Positions 24,609 to 33,655 of a DNA stretch of 64,000 nt are shown here, one piece after another (the first letter of the stretch is position 1; each line of letters starts with the position of its first letter). The DNA comes from Haloarculaceae archaeon H-GB1-1. GTDB taxonomy: Archaea; Halobacteriota; Halobacteria; Halobacteriales; Haloarculaceae. The stretch lies in assembly GCA_029688825.1 (NCBI GenBank), contig JARUKX010000007.1:1-64000 (forward strand), written 5' to 3'. The notes beneath the pieces were generated by a model. The model was not told the origin of the DNA. It was given only the letters and a program-made list of their open reading frames with translations, and ran no database searches. Both the position numbers and the translations under genes were made by a program.

Positions 24609-27600
24609 ATGGCCCAAGCGGAGAACACCGAACTCATCGACCTCTTCGAGGAGTTCTACCGGGACTACTACCGCAACGAAATCGGCCAGCTCGCCCAGAA
24701 GTACCCCAACGACCAGAAGTCCCTCTGGATCGACCACCAGGACCTCTACCGCTTCGACCCCGACCTCGCCGAGGACTACCGGACCCAGCCCGAGCAGCTC
24801 CAGGAGTACGCCGAAGAGGCGCTTCGCCTGTACGACCTCCCCGTCGACGTCAAGCTCGGGCAGGCCCACGTCCGCATCAAGAACCTCCCCGAATCGACGG
24901 AGATCCGCCAGATTCGGGCCGACCACCGCGGCACCCTCATCGCCGTCCAGGGCATCGTCCGTAAGGCCACGGACGTCCGCCCGAAGATCACGCAGGCCGC
25001 CTTCGAGTGCCAGCGCTGTGGCACGCTCACCCGCATCCCACAGACCTCAGGCGACTTCCAGGAACCCCACGAGTGCCAGGGCTGTGAACGCCAGGGGCCG
25101 TTCCGCATCAACTTCGACCAGTCCGAGTTCGTCGACGCCCAGAAGATTCGGGTACAGGAATCGCCCGAGGGCCTCCGCGGCGGCGAAACGCCACAGAGCA
25201 TCGACGTCAACATCGAAGACGACATCACCGGCGAGGTCACCGCCGGCGACCACGTCCGCGTCACCGGCGTCCTCAAACTCGACCAACAGGGCAACGACCG
25301 CGAGAAGTCCGCCATGTTCGACGTCTACATGGACGGCATCAGCGTCGAGATCGAGGACGAGCAGTTCGAGGACATGGACATCACCGACGAGGACAAAAAG
25401 GAGATCGTCGAGCTCTCCAACGAGGACGGCATCTACGACAAAATGGTCGGCGCGATCGCGCCCTCCATCTACGGCTACGAGCGCGAGAAGCTCGCGATGA
25501 TCCTCCAGCTGTTCTCCGGCGTCACGAAGACCCTGCCCGACGAATCTCGCATCCGCGGCGACCTCCACATGCTGCTGATAGGCGATCCCGGGACGGGTAA
25601 ATGCGTCAGCGGAGACACCAACGTCACGCTCGCCGACGGCACAAACGTGGAGATCCGCGAACTCGTCGAGTCGAATCTCGACGACCCGAAACCGGTCGAC
25701 GACGGCGTGTACGACGACGTCGACTTCGAGGTTCCGTCGATGCAGCCCGACGGGTCTATCGACTTCCAGCGGGCAACGAAGGTCTGGAAGCGAGAAGCGC
25801 CCGACGAACTGTATCGAATCACCACAGCGACGGGTCGTGAAGTGACCGTGACGCCGTCCCATCCGCTGTTCGTTCAGTCAGATGGGAGATACGTCTCGAA
25901 AAGAGCTGACGAACTCACTGAAGGCGACTTCGTTGCCACGCCTCGACGCATCCAGACGGACGGAATGAATTCGCTCGACGTACCATATCGAGAAGCAAAC
26001 TCTTTCAATGCGATACGGTTGGAGTTGCCAGACGCGTGGACGCCGGAGTTGGCTCGCCTACTCGGCTACATTGTAGCTGAGGGATACGTCGAACAGCGTG
26101 AGGACCACACAGGCTTCGTCTCGATAACGAACAACGACGAAGAGATACTTGAGGATGCACGCGAGACGATGGAAGGTCTGAATTTGAACGTCACGAGACG
26201 CATGTCACATCCCGAAAAGGATGCATCGGAACTCATGTGTTCGTCGGGCGAATTCGTGAGCTTCCTCCACGGTTTGGAAGAGCGACTGTTGGCAAAATCA
26301 GACGCTCAACGAGTTCCAAAAGCTCTGTTGCGGGCAGGGTCCACTATTCAACGCGAGTTCCTCCGAGCATTCATCGATGCAGAGGGACACGTTTCCAACA
26401 CGCAGCGAGAAGTTTCGGTCGCCTCAACGAGTCGGGAACTTCTGGAAGACGTTCGAACGATGTTGTTGTCCTTCGGCATCACGTCACAACTGAAAACGAG
26501 GGCCAACGGAAGCTACCGACTCCGTATATCAGGGTCTCGTTTCGAACGATATCGACAGAAGATAGGATTCATCACGCAGAGAAAATCGGAGGCTGCTGCT
26601 GAATATGGTGATACGGAGTCGAATTCGAATCTAGACGTCATCCCGAACATCGGGAGCATGCTTCGTCGGCTTCGGGAGTCGTTGGGGCTCACCCAAGCCG
26701 AGTGTGGCCTCCCGCGGACCACCTATCAACACTACGAACGGGGAGATAGAAACCCGAGTAGATCGAGTCTACAGAGCGTTATCGAATCGTTCAAGGACCG
26801 TGCTAGTCAGTTGCAGCAAACCAAAAGTTCGGTTCCCGGTTTCACAGACGGCGGAGGAAGCGAAACGCTTCGTCGAGATATCCAGCGGCTCGAATCACTC
26901 ACAAATGGGGACGTTCAGTGGGATAAGATTGAGTCTATCAAGCGCCATAAGCCGGAAGACGAGTGGGTGTACGACCTCGAAGTCGAGGAGACCCACAATT
27001 ATCTCACCAACGGAATCGTCTCCCACAATTCCCAGATGATTTCGTATATCCAGAATATCGCCCCTCGCTCGGTGTACACCTCGGGGAAGGGGTCGTCCTC
27101 GGCAGGGCTCACTGCAGCAGCTGTGAGGGACGATTTCGGCGAGGGCCAGCAGTGGACGCTGGAGGCGGGTGCCCTCGTGCTCGCCGACCAGGGTATTGCG
27201 GCTGTGGACGAACTAGACAAGATGGCAGCGGACGACCGCTCGGCCATGCACGAGGCGCTGGAGCAGCAGTCCTACCACCCGGACTTCGAGCTGTTGCTGG
27301 CGGACGGGCGGCGGGAGGAGATCGGTGCCCTCGTCGACGAGCTGATGGAAGAGAACCCCGAAGCGGTCGTCGACGGCGTCGACTGTGAGATACTCCCGAC
27401 CGACGACCTGTCCGTTCACACGGTCGACCTCGACACGAACGACGTCGAGAAGGTACCGGTCGACCGCGTCTCCCGCCACGAAGCGCCCGACGAATTCGTT
27501 CGGGTGACCTTCTCGAACGGCCGCGACGTGCTCGTCACGCCGGAGCACCCGATGTTCGTCGACCGCGATGGAGCGGTCGAGACGGTCGACGCCAGCGAGG

Positions 27601-29702
27601 TCGAGGAAGGGGCGTTCGTTCCCGCACCGCGCAAGCTCCCCAATTCCGCGTCACCGGTCGCGCTCGACGGCGAACCGTGCCGCGGGAAAGAGAAAGACGT
27701 CGACTTGCCTGACGAACTCACGCTCGACCTCGCAGAGATACTCGGACTTCTGACGGCGGAGGGGCACTCGTACGCAGGGTCGGCCCACGAAATCGGCTTT
27801 TCGAACCAGGAGTCGCGTCTGCTCGACCGAATGGAGACGCTGATGCACTCGGTGTTCGGCATGGAGAACACGGACGTCGTCAACGAGGCGGGGACGGTCA
27901 CACAGCGGTGGGTCTCCACGAAACTCTACCGGTGGTTCGAGGAGAACTTCCCCGAGTTCATGCACACGGCACGGGACAAGCGGATTCCCGCCGCCGTCCT
28001 CGGGGCATCGACCGAGGAGATTCGGCGCTTCCTCGTCGGCGTGTTCGCGGGCGATGGCGGTGTCGAAAGCGAAGCGATGGCGTTCTCGACGGCGTCGGAG
28101 GGGCTTGCCGAGGACTACGCGGACGCGCTTTCGAAGCTCGGAATCGCGTCCAGAATCCACTACAATTGTACCGAAGACTCATGGAAGACCTACGTCATGG
28201 GCGACTCGACGGAGCGATTCGTCGAGCACGTCGTCAGGCAAGCCGACGATCGATACAAGCGGGCACAGGCGTTCGTCGAGCGGAGCAACGAAACGTCCCG
28301 ACACCACGACGTTCTTCCGACGAGTGCCGCGGCGGAACTACGCGAGCTAAAACGACTACTCGGCGTTCGGTTGACTGGTCGGTTCCGCGAGCATCTCGAC
28401 GAGGGCTATGGCGTCCAGATAGAGACGGTCCGCTCGGAACTCGACGCACTCCGGCAGCGTGCAGCCGAGGTTCGCACGGCGCTCGATTCGGCGACCGACC
28501 TCGGTTCGATACGAGACGCCATCGGCTGGTCCGGTCGACAGCTCGCCGACCGGATCGACGGGGAGACGACGAGCGCCATACACTACGCCGAAGACGGGGG
28601 CTACGACGAATCGAAGCGGGGAGAAATCGCGTCGAAGGCCCGAGAAAGGGTCGAGAACGCCCTCGCCGAGTTCGACCGCCGGGCAGACGCGCTGGAAGAG
28701 CGCTGTGACCTCCGTTTCTACCGCGTGACCGGCGTCGAGACCGTACTCAACGAGGGCGAGAACGCGTGTGAGTGGGTGTACGACGTGACCGTCGAGCCGA
28801 CCAACACGTTCGTCAGTCAGGGCGTCGTCCTGCACAACTCCATCTCCATCAGCAAGGCGGGGATCAACGCCACCCTGAAAAGCAGGTGTTCGCTGCTCGG
28901 CGCGGCGAACCCGAAGTACGGTCGGTTCGACCAGTACGAGCCCATCGGCGAGCAGATCGACCTCGAACCGGCGCTCATCTCCCGGTTCGACCTCATCTTC
29001 ACGGTGACCGACCAGCCCAACGAGGACAAGGACCGCGACCTCGCCGAGCACATCCTCCAGACGAACTACGCGGGGGAGCTGAACACCCACCGGGTGGAGA
29101 CGGGCACGTCGAACTACTCCGCGGAGGAGGTCGCGAACGTGACCGACGAGGTCGCGCCGACAATCGAGCCGGACCTCCTGCGGAAGTACATCGCCTACTC
29201 CAAGCGGAACTGCTACCCGACCATGACCGAGGAGGCGAAGGCGAAGATCGAGGACTTCTACGTCGACCTCCGGGCGAAGGGGACCGACGAGGACGCACCC
29301 GTGCCGGTGACCGCCCGGAAGCTGGAGGCGCTCGTCCGGCTGGCGGAGGCCTCGGCGCGCGTTCGCCTCTCCGACCACGTCGAGACGGAGGACGCCGAGC
29401 GGGCGACGAACATCGCCCGGTACTGTCTGGAACAGATCGGGATGGACCCCGAAACGGGCGAGTTCGACGCCGACGTCGTGGAGACGGGGCAATCGAAGTC
29501 CCAGCGCGACCGCATCAAGAATATCCGCGGCATCATCGCCGAACTCGAAGAGGAGTACGACGAGGGCGCGCCGGTGGAGGTCATCATCGAGCGCGCAGAA
29601 GAGGTCGGGATGGACGCCTCGAAAGCGAACCACGAGATCGAGAAGCTCAAACAGAAAGGCGAGGTCTACGAGCCCCGCACCGACCACCTCCGCACGACGT
29701 AG
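24609..29702 (+). CDS. mcm: replicative helicase MCM precursor with two inteins
   Basis: The frame encodes 1697 residues; removing two inteins (476 and 523 residues) leaves 698, the normal size of haloarchaeal MCM. The N-terminal domain has the zinc cysteines CQRCG and CQGC (about 140-165). The AAA+ core has Walker A GDPGTGK, interrupted after the lysine, Walker B LADQGIAAVDELDKM, and the arginine finger LISRFDLIF. The C-terminus is a winged helix. It unwinds DNA 3'-5' as a hexamer at the fork. The reading frame is continuous through both inteins. It is the first gene of a tight operon: the next gene starts at the base after its stop. ATG 24609 is the family start. Confidence 0.96.
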   Translation: MAQAENTELIDLFEEFYRDYYRNEIGQLAQKYPNDQKSLWIDHQDLYRFDPDLAEDYRTQPEQLQEYAEEALRLYDLPVDVKLGQAHVRIKNLPESTEIRQIRADHRGTLIAVQGIVRKATDVRPKITQAAFECQRCGTLTRIPQTSGDFQEPHECQGCERQGPFRINFDQSEFVDAQKIRVQESPEGLRGGETPQSIDVNIEDDITGEVTAGDHVRVTGVLKLDQQGNDREKSAMFDVYMDGISVEIEDEQFEDMDITDEDKKEIVELSNEDGIYDKMVGAIAPSIYGYEREKLAMILQLFSGVTKTLPDESRIRGDLHMLLIGDPGTGKCVSGDTNVTLADGTNVEIRELVESNLDDPKPVDDGVYDDVDFEVPSMQPDGSIDFQRATKVWKREAPDELYRITTATGREVTVTPSHPLFVQSDGRYVSKRADELTEGDFVATPRRIQTDGMNSLDVPYREANSFNAIRLELPDAWTPELARLLGYIVAEGYVEQREDHTGFVSITNNDEEILEDARETMEGLNLNVTRRMSHPEKDASELMCSSGEFVSFLHGLEERLLAKSDAQRVPKALLRAGSTIQREFLRAFIDAEGHVSNTQREVSVASTSRELLEDVRTMLLSFGITSQLKTRANGSYRLRISGSRFERYRQKIGFITQRKSEAAAEYGDTESNSNLDVIPNIGSMLRRLRESLGLTQAECGLPRTTYQHYERGDRNPSRSSLQSVIESFKDRASQLQQTKSSVPGFTDGGGSETLRRDIQRLESLTNGDVQWDKIESIKRHKPEDEWVYDLEVEETHNYLTNGIVSHNSQMISYIQNIAPRSVYTSGKGSSSAGLTAAAVRDDFGEGQQWTLEAGALVLADQGIAAVDELDKMAADDRSAMHEALEQQSYHPDFELLLADGRREEIGALVDELMEENPEAVVDGVDCEILPTDDLSVHTVDLDTNDVEKVPVDRVSRHEAPDEFVRVTFSNGRDVLVTPEHPMFVDRDGAVETVDASEVEEGAFVPAPRKLPNSASPVALDGEPCRGKEKDVDLPDELTLDLAEILGLLTAEGHSYAGSAHEIGFSNQESRLLDRMETLMHSVFGMENTDVVNEAGTVTQRWVSTKLYRWFEENFPEFMHTARDKRIPAAVLGASTEEIRRFLVGVFAGDGGVESEAMAFSTASEGLAEDYADALSKLGIASRIHYNCTEDSWKTYVMGDSTERFVEHVVRQADDRYKRAQAFVERSNETSRHHDVLPTSAAAELRELKRLLGVRLTGRFREHLDEGYGVQIETVRSELDALRQRAAEVRTALDSATDLGSIRDAIGWSGRQLADRIDGETTSAIHYAEDGGYDESKRGEIASKARERVENALAEFDRRADALEERCDLRFYRVTGVETVLNEGENACEWVYDVTVEPTNTFVSQGVVLHNSISISKAGINATLKSRCSLLGAANPKYGRFDQYEPIGEQIDLEPALISRFDLIFTVTDQPNEDKDRDLAEHILQTNYAGELNTHRVETGTSNYSAEEVANVTDEVAPTIEPDLLRKYIAYSKRNCYPTMTEEAKAKIEDFYVDLRAKGTDEDAPVPVTARKLEALVRLAEASARVRLSDHVETEDAERATNIARYCLEQIGMDPETGEFDADVVETGQSKSQRDRIKNIRGIIAELEEEYDEGAPVEVIIERAEEVGMDASKANHEIEKLKQKGEVYEPRTDHLRTT
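25602..27029 (+). mobile_element. intein 1 in MCM Walker A (site GTGK/S), LAGLIDADG plus HTH
   Basis: The insert of 476 residues starts with Cys1 (CVSGDTNVTLADG) after GDPGTGK and ends with THNYLTNGIVSHN before the extein Ser in SQMISY. Splicing block B is VTVTPSHPLF. A homing-endonuclease has two dodecapeptide-like motifs, LLGYIVAEGYV and LRAFIDAEGHV, both retaining the acidic residue before Gly. A Cro-like helix-turn-helix (LRRLRESLGLTQAECGLPRT) lies near residues 350-400. Base composition is visibly richer in A and T than the exteins, indicating later arrival. All splice residues look intact. Confidence 0.92.
27270..28838 (+). mobile_element. intein 2 in MCM after EALEQQ (site EQQ/S), LAGLIDADG
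   Basis: The 523-residue insert begins with a Ser nucleophile (SYHPDFELLLADGRREEI) after HEALEQQ and ends with TNTFVSQGVVLHN before the extein SISISKAG. Block B is VLVTPEHPMF. Endonuclease motifs are ILGLLTAEGHS and FLVGVFAGDGGV, again with acids in place. Unlike intein 1 it uses GC-rich codons like the host gene, so it has been resident longer or came from a similar genome. A Ser1 intein at this MCM position is a known class (CDC21-b type). Confidence 0.92.
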
Positions 29703-29978
29703 ATGGACCGCATCTCCGCCCTTCGGAACGTCGAGGACGCACTGGCCGCCTTCGAGGACGGCGAGCTATCGCTGTCCGACCTCGAGGGGCAGGTCAGGGG
29801 CATCCTCCGGACGTACGCGACGGAGTTCGATGGGGACCTCCGACCGTACCGGGCGAGCGGTGACGAGCGAGCCGCGGGACTCGTCGTGCTCGCCGCCTCC
29901 CCTGCCGAGGCACGCGAGCGGGTCGCGGACCTGCTCGACGACGACGCGGTCGACGTAAGTGTCGACCGCGTGGATTGA
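29703..29978 (+). CDS. small acidic protein, unknown, directly after mcm
   Basis: Encodes 91 residues (MDRISALRNVEDALAAFEDG). The ATG follows the mcm stop codon without a gap, so translation is probably coupled. Two predicted helices are followed by an alpha/beta segment (GLVVLAASPAEARERVADLL). I recognise it only as part of a conserved haloarchaeal gene string downstream of mcm (I believe catalogued in the DUF7854-DUF7858 series, from memory). No catalytic motif is seen. Confidence 0.72.
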   Translation: MDRISALRNVEDALAAFEDGELSLSDLEGQVRGILRTYATEFDGDLRPYRASGDERAAGLVVLAASPAEARERVADLLDDDAVDVSVDRVD

Positions 29979-30017
29979 ACTGTAAATTTTAACCGTCGCC
30001 AGTAGGTAATTTTCCAC

Positions 30018-30356
30018 ATGTTGCTGGTCGTCACGTACTCCCGGGCGGCGCGGCGGACGCTGCGGAACGTCTGTCGCGCCCACGAGGACAGCGTCGTCAC
30101 GCGGTTCGGGCGGGCGGCACTGTTCGAGCCGACGGCATTCGCCGCGTTGCAGGCGCTTCGGCTTCGCGAGAAGCACGGCGTCGACGTCGAGGTTCGGCTG
30201 ACGCGCACCTTCAACGAGTTCGACGACGTCGAAGGCGACGTCCGCAAGGCGGCGGCGGCCTACGAGTCGCGCGAGCAGCCGAGCACGCCGTACGCGAAGT
30301 TCGCGTCGGGAACGGACCACCCCGATCCCGAGTCGCTCAGAGCGCGGGAGCTGTGA
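30018..30356 (+). CDS. conserved small protein, unknown function (mcm-linked)
   Basis: Encodes 112 residues beginning MLLVVTYSRAARRTLRNVCR. It is basic for a halophile at its N-terminal half (ARRTLRNVCRAHEDSVVTR), with a C-terminal disordered tail (REQPSTPYAKFASGTDHPDP). A strong TATA-like AATTTTAA at about 29985-29992, 26-33 bases before the ATG, shows that the operon has an internal leaderless promoter here. Its stop overlaps the GTG start of the next gene (GTGA). Function unknown. Confidence 0.75.
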   Translation: MLLVVTYSRAARRTLRNVCRAHEDSVVTRFGRAALFEPTAFAALQALRLREKHGVDVEVRLTRTFNEFDDVEGDVRKAAAAYESREQPSTPYAKFASGTDHPDPESLRAREL

Positions 30357-31168
30357 GACTCCGCATCGACGGCCGCCTCCGGACCGGCGACGCCATCGCG
30401 GTCACGGACGTCTCGGCGGCTGCCGTCGCCGCGGCGATCCGTGGCGACCACGAGCGCGTCCACGTGGCTGCGCCGGAGCCGGGGCCGCTGTTCGAGCACG
30501 TCGGCGTCATCACCGAGTCCACTGCACTGCGCGTCCGAACGGCGGTGGCCAGGGCTGCCCGGACGCGGGGGCTGACGACCGAACTGGACGCAGAACGAGC
30601 GGCGGTCCGCCGGCGACTCGACGAACTGGAGTGCGGTGAGAGCGACCCGAAGGCGGCCCGTCGCCGCGTCGCCGAGGCGGGAGCGGACGAACAGCGGCTC
30701 CGAGAGCGGGTCGCGGAGCTCCGCGGAAAGCTGCAGGCGGTCAGGGACGCGGGGGGCGACGAGTCGACGGTCGAAGCCACCCTCAGCGAGGCGGTTCGCG
30801 AGTTGTCCGAAGTCGAGACCGAGCGCATCGCCGCGGAGCAGGCGCTCGAAGCCGCGGAGACGGGAGCTAGAGACGAGCGAGCGCGCCGGGAGGAGCGCCT
30901 CGAACTCGAAGACCGTGCCGCGAACCTCGCCCGAGAAGCACGGGCACGGCTCGTCGACCGGGTTCGCGAGGAGTTCGCCGCGGCCGTGGCGGCCGTGCCG
31001 GGCGCGGACCCACCCGCGGACCCGTACGAGGCTTCACCGGTGACTGCGGCCCTCGCGGTCGCTCGCATCGGCGAGCCGGCGGCACCACTCGTCGTCGATA
31101 CGGACCGCTTCGACGATGCGGCGGCCGCGGCGGCGTGGCTCGACGCGCCGGTAGTTTATATTCGATGA
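30353..31168 (+). CDS. coiled-coil protein of unknown function (mcm-linked)
   Basis: Encodes 271 residues from a GTG that overlaps the previous stop by four bases. An alpha/beta N-terminal segment (1-70, LRIDGRLRTGDAIAVTDVS) leads into about 120 residues of Glu/Arg/Ala heptads (85-215, RRRLDELECGESDP through REERLELEDRAANLAREAR), a likely coiled coil. A small C-terminal domain follows (PVTAALAVARIGEPAAPLVV). It looks like a structural or adaptor protein. Being encoded beside a ParA-family ATPase, it could be a partner or cargo adaptor, which is inference. Confidence 0.75.
   Translation: MRLRIDGRLRTGDAIAVTDVSAAAVAAAIRGDHERVHVAAPEPGPLFEHVGVITESTALRVRTAVARAARTRGLTTELDAERAAVRRRLDELECGESDPKAARRRVAEAGADEQRLRERVAELRGKLQAVRDAGGDESTVEATLSEAVRELSEVETERIAAEQALEAAETGARDERARREERLELEDRAANLAREARARLVDRVREEFAAAVAAVPGADPPADPYEASPVTAALAVARIGEPAAPLVVDTDRFDDAAAAAAWLDAPVVYIR
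31155..31160 (+). promoter_or_regulatory. internal TATA box before 31185
   Basis: TTTATA lies 25-30 bases before the ATG at 31185, within the last codons of the upstream coiled-coil gene. It decides the start of the next gene (31185 rather than GTG 31170) and implies a leaderless internal transcript covering the MinD-like gene. Confidence 0.6.
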
Positions 31169-31184
31169 CGTGACCAGCGTCGCC

Positions 31185-31973
31185 ATGATTAGCGTCGAGT
31201 CCTCGTGGACCCGAACAGATGGGGTGACGTTCGTCACCGCTCGCATCGTGAACGACGCCGCGACCGCCAGGCGCGTGACGGTCGCGAACGAACTCGACGG
31301 GCCGGTCTGGCCGCCACGGAGTCAGGGCGTTCCGGAATCCGGCTGGTCGGAGACGGGGTTCGAGGGGCGCGTCGAGCCCGGGACGCATCCCATCGGCTAC
31401 GCCACCCCCGCAGAGCCGGCGACGCCACCGGTCAGACTCGTCGACGTGGAGCCAGTCGGGGACGGTGGTGAGCGGATCGACGATGACGGACGGTACGAGA
31501 CCCCCAGAGCCGTGGTTCGGGAGTGTGGCGACCCCGCGCCGCCGCGCGACGCGATTCCGGACGACGGCCCCGCCACCGAGCAGCCGCCGAAAACAGGCGG
31601 AGTGGCGTCCACCGAGGACGCTCCCGAAAGTCGTCACGAAGACCGAGAGCGTGACGAGAGCGACGACGGCCAGCGAAGCGGGAGCGATACGGAGCGAGAG
31701 GCTGCCCAGACGGCTCCGAACACGGTTCCGGCGTGGCTCGACGAGTGCGAACGGCGCATCGAGCGCGCCGAAGCGCTCGGAGGCGTACAGACGGTCCCCG
31801 AAGCCACGGAAGCCGTCGCGGCGGTGGGCGGCCTGGAGGGGGTTCGAGAGGTGGCGAGGGCCGTCGACGCGGACGGACGGGGGCTGGCCCACCTCGCGCA
31901 AAGACTCGACGACCTCGCAGAGCGCGCGGACGCCGTCGACGTACCGGTAGCGACGCTGGAGCGACTCCGATGA
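31185..31973 (+). CDS. conserved protein of unknown function with beta-rich N-terminus (mcm-linked)
   Basis: Encodes 262 residues starting MISVESSWTRTDGVTFVTAR. The first 100 residues are beta-rich, resembling a small immunoglobulin-like or beta-sandwich fold (VTVANELDGPVWPPRSQGVP, GYATPAEPATPPVRLVDVEP). Residues 115-190 are disordered and acidic; the C-terminal 75 residues are helical (WLDECERRIERAEALGG). Its stop overlaps the ATG of the MinD-like gene (ATGA), so the two are coupled. No enzyme motif is present. Confidence 0.72.
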   Translation: MISVESSWTRTDGVTFVTARIVNDAATARRVTVANELDGPVWPPRSQGVPESGWSETGFEGRVEPGTHPIGYATPAEPATPPVRLVDVEPVGDGGERIDDDGRYETPRAVVRECGDPAPPRDAIPDDGPATEQPPKTGGVASTEDAPESRHEDRERDESDDGQRSGSDTEREAAQTAPNTVPAWLDECERRIERAEALGGVQTVPEATEAVAAVGGLEGVREVARAVDADGRGLAHLAQRLDDLAERADAVDVPVATLERLR

Positions 31974-32635
31974 TTCTGGCAGTTACCGGCGGCAAGGGCG
32001 GCGTCGGGAAGTCGACCGTCGCGTACAACCTCGGCGCGGAACTGGACGCGGTCGTCGTGGATGGAGACCTCGGGATGGCCGACCTGCCGGCGAGTCGTGG
32101 TCCTGATCTCCACGACGTGCTCGCCGGGCGTGCCTCGGTCTTCGAAGCGGTGCGAGAGGACGGACCGGTGACGCTCTTGCCGTGTGGCCGCTCGCTGGCG
32201 GGCGCGAAAGCGAGCGACCCGACAGCACTGGTCGAGGTCGTCGAGCGCGTTGCAGACGAATACGGCCGCGTCGTCATCGACTGCCCGGCTGGAATGCGCG
32301 CGGACGTCGGGCTTCCACTGTACGCGGCCACCGCCTGCGTCGTCGTGACGACGCCCCACCGGACGGCGCTGACGGACGCGTTGCGTGTGCGCGAGCTTGC
32401 GCGTGAACTCGATGCCGGGTTGGTCGCCGTCGTGCTGAACCGAGCGCACAGCGAGGAGCGCACGACCACCGTCGAGCGCCGCCTCGGCGCGCCGGTGACG
32501 AAGATACCGGAGTCGACGCGGCTGGCCGCGTCGAGTACCTGGGCCGACCCCGTCGCGTCGGTCGCGCCGGAGAGCGAGGTCCACGAGCAGTTCCGGACGC
32601 TCGCGACGTCGATTCAGTCGTCTTTGAGGTCGTAG
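31970..32635 (+). CDS. MinD/ParA-family ATPase
   Basis: Encodes 221 residues starting MILAVTGGKGGVGKSTVAYN, with the complete deviant Walker A (KGGVGKST, both lysines), the switch I DGDLGMADLP (about 35-45) and switch II VIDCPAGMR (about 100-108). It should dimerise with ATP. The protein lacks a clear C-terminal amphipathic membrane-targeting helix like that of MinD, which argues for a soluble or nucleoid-bound role. It is the last gene of the mcm operon and its 3' end overlaps the convergent TFB gene by 22 bases. Could act in DNA segregation, protein positioning or complex assembly. Confidence 0.87.
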   Translation: MILAVTGGKGGVGKSTVAYNLGAELDAVVVDGDLGMADLPASRGPDLHDVLAGRASVFEAVREDGPVTLLPCGRSLAGAKASDPTALVEVVERVADEYGRVVIDCPAGMRADVGLPLYAATACVVVTTPHRTALTDALRVRELARELDAGLVAVVLNRAHSEERTTTVERRLGAPVTKIPESTRLAASSTWADPVASVAPESEVHEQFRTLATSIQSSLRS

Positions 32636-33486
32636 TACGTCGTGCGTAGCGTCACGGGCGTCACGCCCGCCTCGTCAGCGGCGGCTCGCTGGGTGAGGTC
32701 GTGGTCGTGATCGGTGGCAGCGGCGTAGAGACACGCCGCGGCGACGCCGCCCGGATTCCGGCCGCTCACGATATTGCGGTCGTGGGCGAGCTGGGCGTAC
32801 TCGCGAGCCGTCCGTTCGACCGCCGACGGCAACGAGAGCGAACTCGCGAAGCGGGCGAGGTACTCCCGCGGGTCGATGGGACCGGTCGGAAGCCCCAGTT
32901 CGCGATTCAGTGCGTCGTAGGCGGCCGAGAGTTCGTTCTCGGTGGCCTTCGCCACGGCGACGATCTCGTCGGTCGTTCGCGCCAGTGAGTCCGCCCGACA
33001 GGTCGCGTACACGGTCGCGGCAGCGAAGCCCTCCAGCGAGCGCCCGCGGAGCAGGTCGGCCGACTGCGCCGACTCGAACAGGACACACGAGCGGTCGCGA
33101 ATCGCAGTGGGGAGGTCCAGCGCGGAGACGATCCGTCGAATCTCCGTGAAGCCGTAGACCTGGTTCCGGTCGGCCTTCGAGGAGATCTGCGCGCGGCTGT
33201 GTTGGCGTCGCATCCGGGCGAGTCGTCGCCGCTTGCGGCCCTTGACGCGACTCGAGCGGCCGATCTCCGTGGAGAGCCCGCGGTCGTGACGGGACCGCGT
33301 GAGCGGCGCGCCGGTGCGGGCGGGGTTCGTCTCGTCGTCGTCGAACGAGCGCCACTCGGGGCCGCGGTCGATGGCGTCCTCGGCGACGACCAACCCGCAC
33401 TCCGTACAGACCGTCTCGCGCTCGGCGTCTCTCAGTTGCCCGTCGCATTCGGGACAGTTCGTCGTCGGTGTCGTCGTACTCGACAT
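32614..33486 (-). CDS. tfb: transcription initiation factor TFB
   Basis: Encodes 290 residues. The N-terminal zinc ribbon is CPEC-x13-CTEC (residues 11-31), followed by the B-finger region (EWRSFDDDETNPARTGAPLT), a basic linker (RVKGRKRRRLARMRRQHSRA) and two cyclin repeats (about 105-195 and 200-290). TFB recruits RNA polymerase to TBP-bound promoters. Haloarchaea carry several; this is one paralogue with unknown specificity. CTTTTAAAG on the minus strand at about 33518-33509 gives a leaderless ATG 33486. Its end overlaps the convergent MinD-like gene. Confidence 0.92.
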   Translation of the reverse strand: MSSTTTPTTNCPECDGQLRDAERETVCTECGLVVAEDAIDRGPEWRSFDDDETNPARTGAPLTRSRHDRGLSTEIGRSSRVKGRKRRRLARMRRQHSRAQISSKADRNQVYGFTEIRRIVSALDLPTAIRDRSCVLFESAQSADLLRGRSLEGFAAATVYATCRADSLARTTDEIVAVAKATENELSAAYDALNRELGLPTGPIDPREYLARFASSLSLPSAVERTAREYAQLAHDRNIVSGRNPGGVAAACLYAAATDHDHDLTQRAAADEAGVTPVTLRTTYYDLKDD

Positions 33487-33563
33487 ACGAGAAAATTCGC
33501 CCGGAATGCCCTTTAAAAGAACGCGAGAATGTCAGAAATCGAGTGGTGAGCGGGCCAAGAGCA

Positions 33564-33578
33564 TACCGGTGACCGGTA
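33564..33578. promoter_or_regulatory. perfect palindrome between divergent tfb and the 33656 gene
   Basis: TACCGGT-G-ACCGGTA is a 15-base perfect palindrome in the 169-base divergent intergenic region. It lies 86 bases before tfb (33486) and 78 before the gene at 33656, outside both TATA boxes (33509-33518 for tfb; TTTAAATA, 33625-33632, for the other). It could be an operator for a dimeric regulator shared by both genes. The rest of the interval shows only the two promoters. Confidence 0.5.
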
Positions 33579-33655
33579 GGTTAGTCGCTCGATGAGAGCT
33601 GCTCTCGCCTCGGAAGTCCCTGACTTTAAATACGAGATTATCGTAGTGAAACGTA

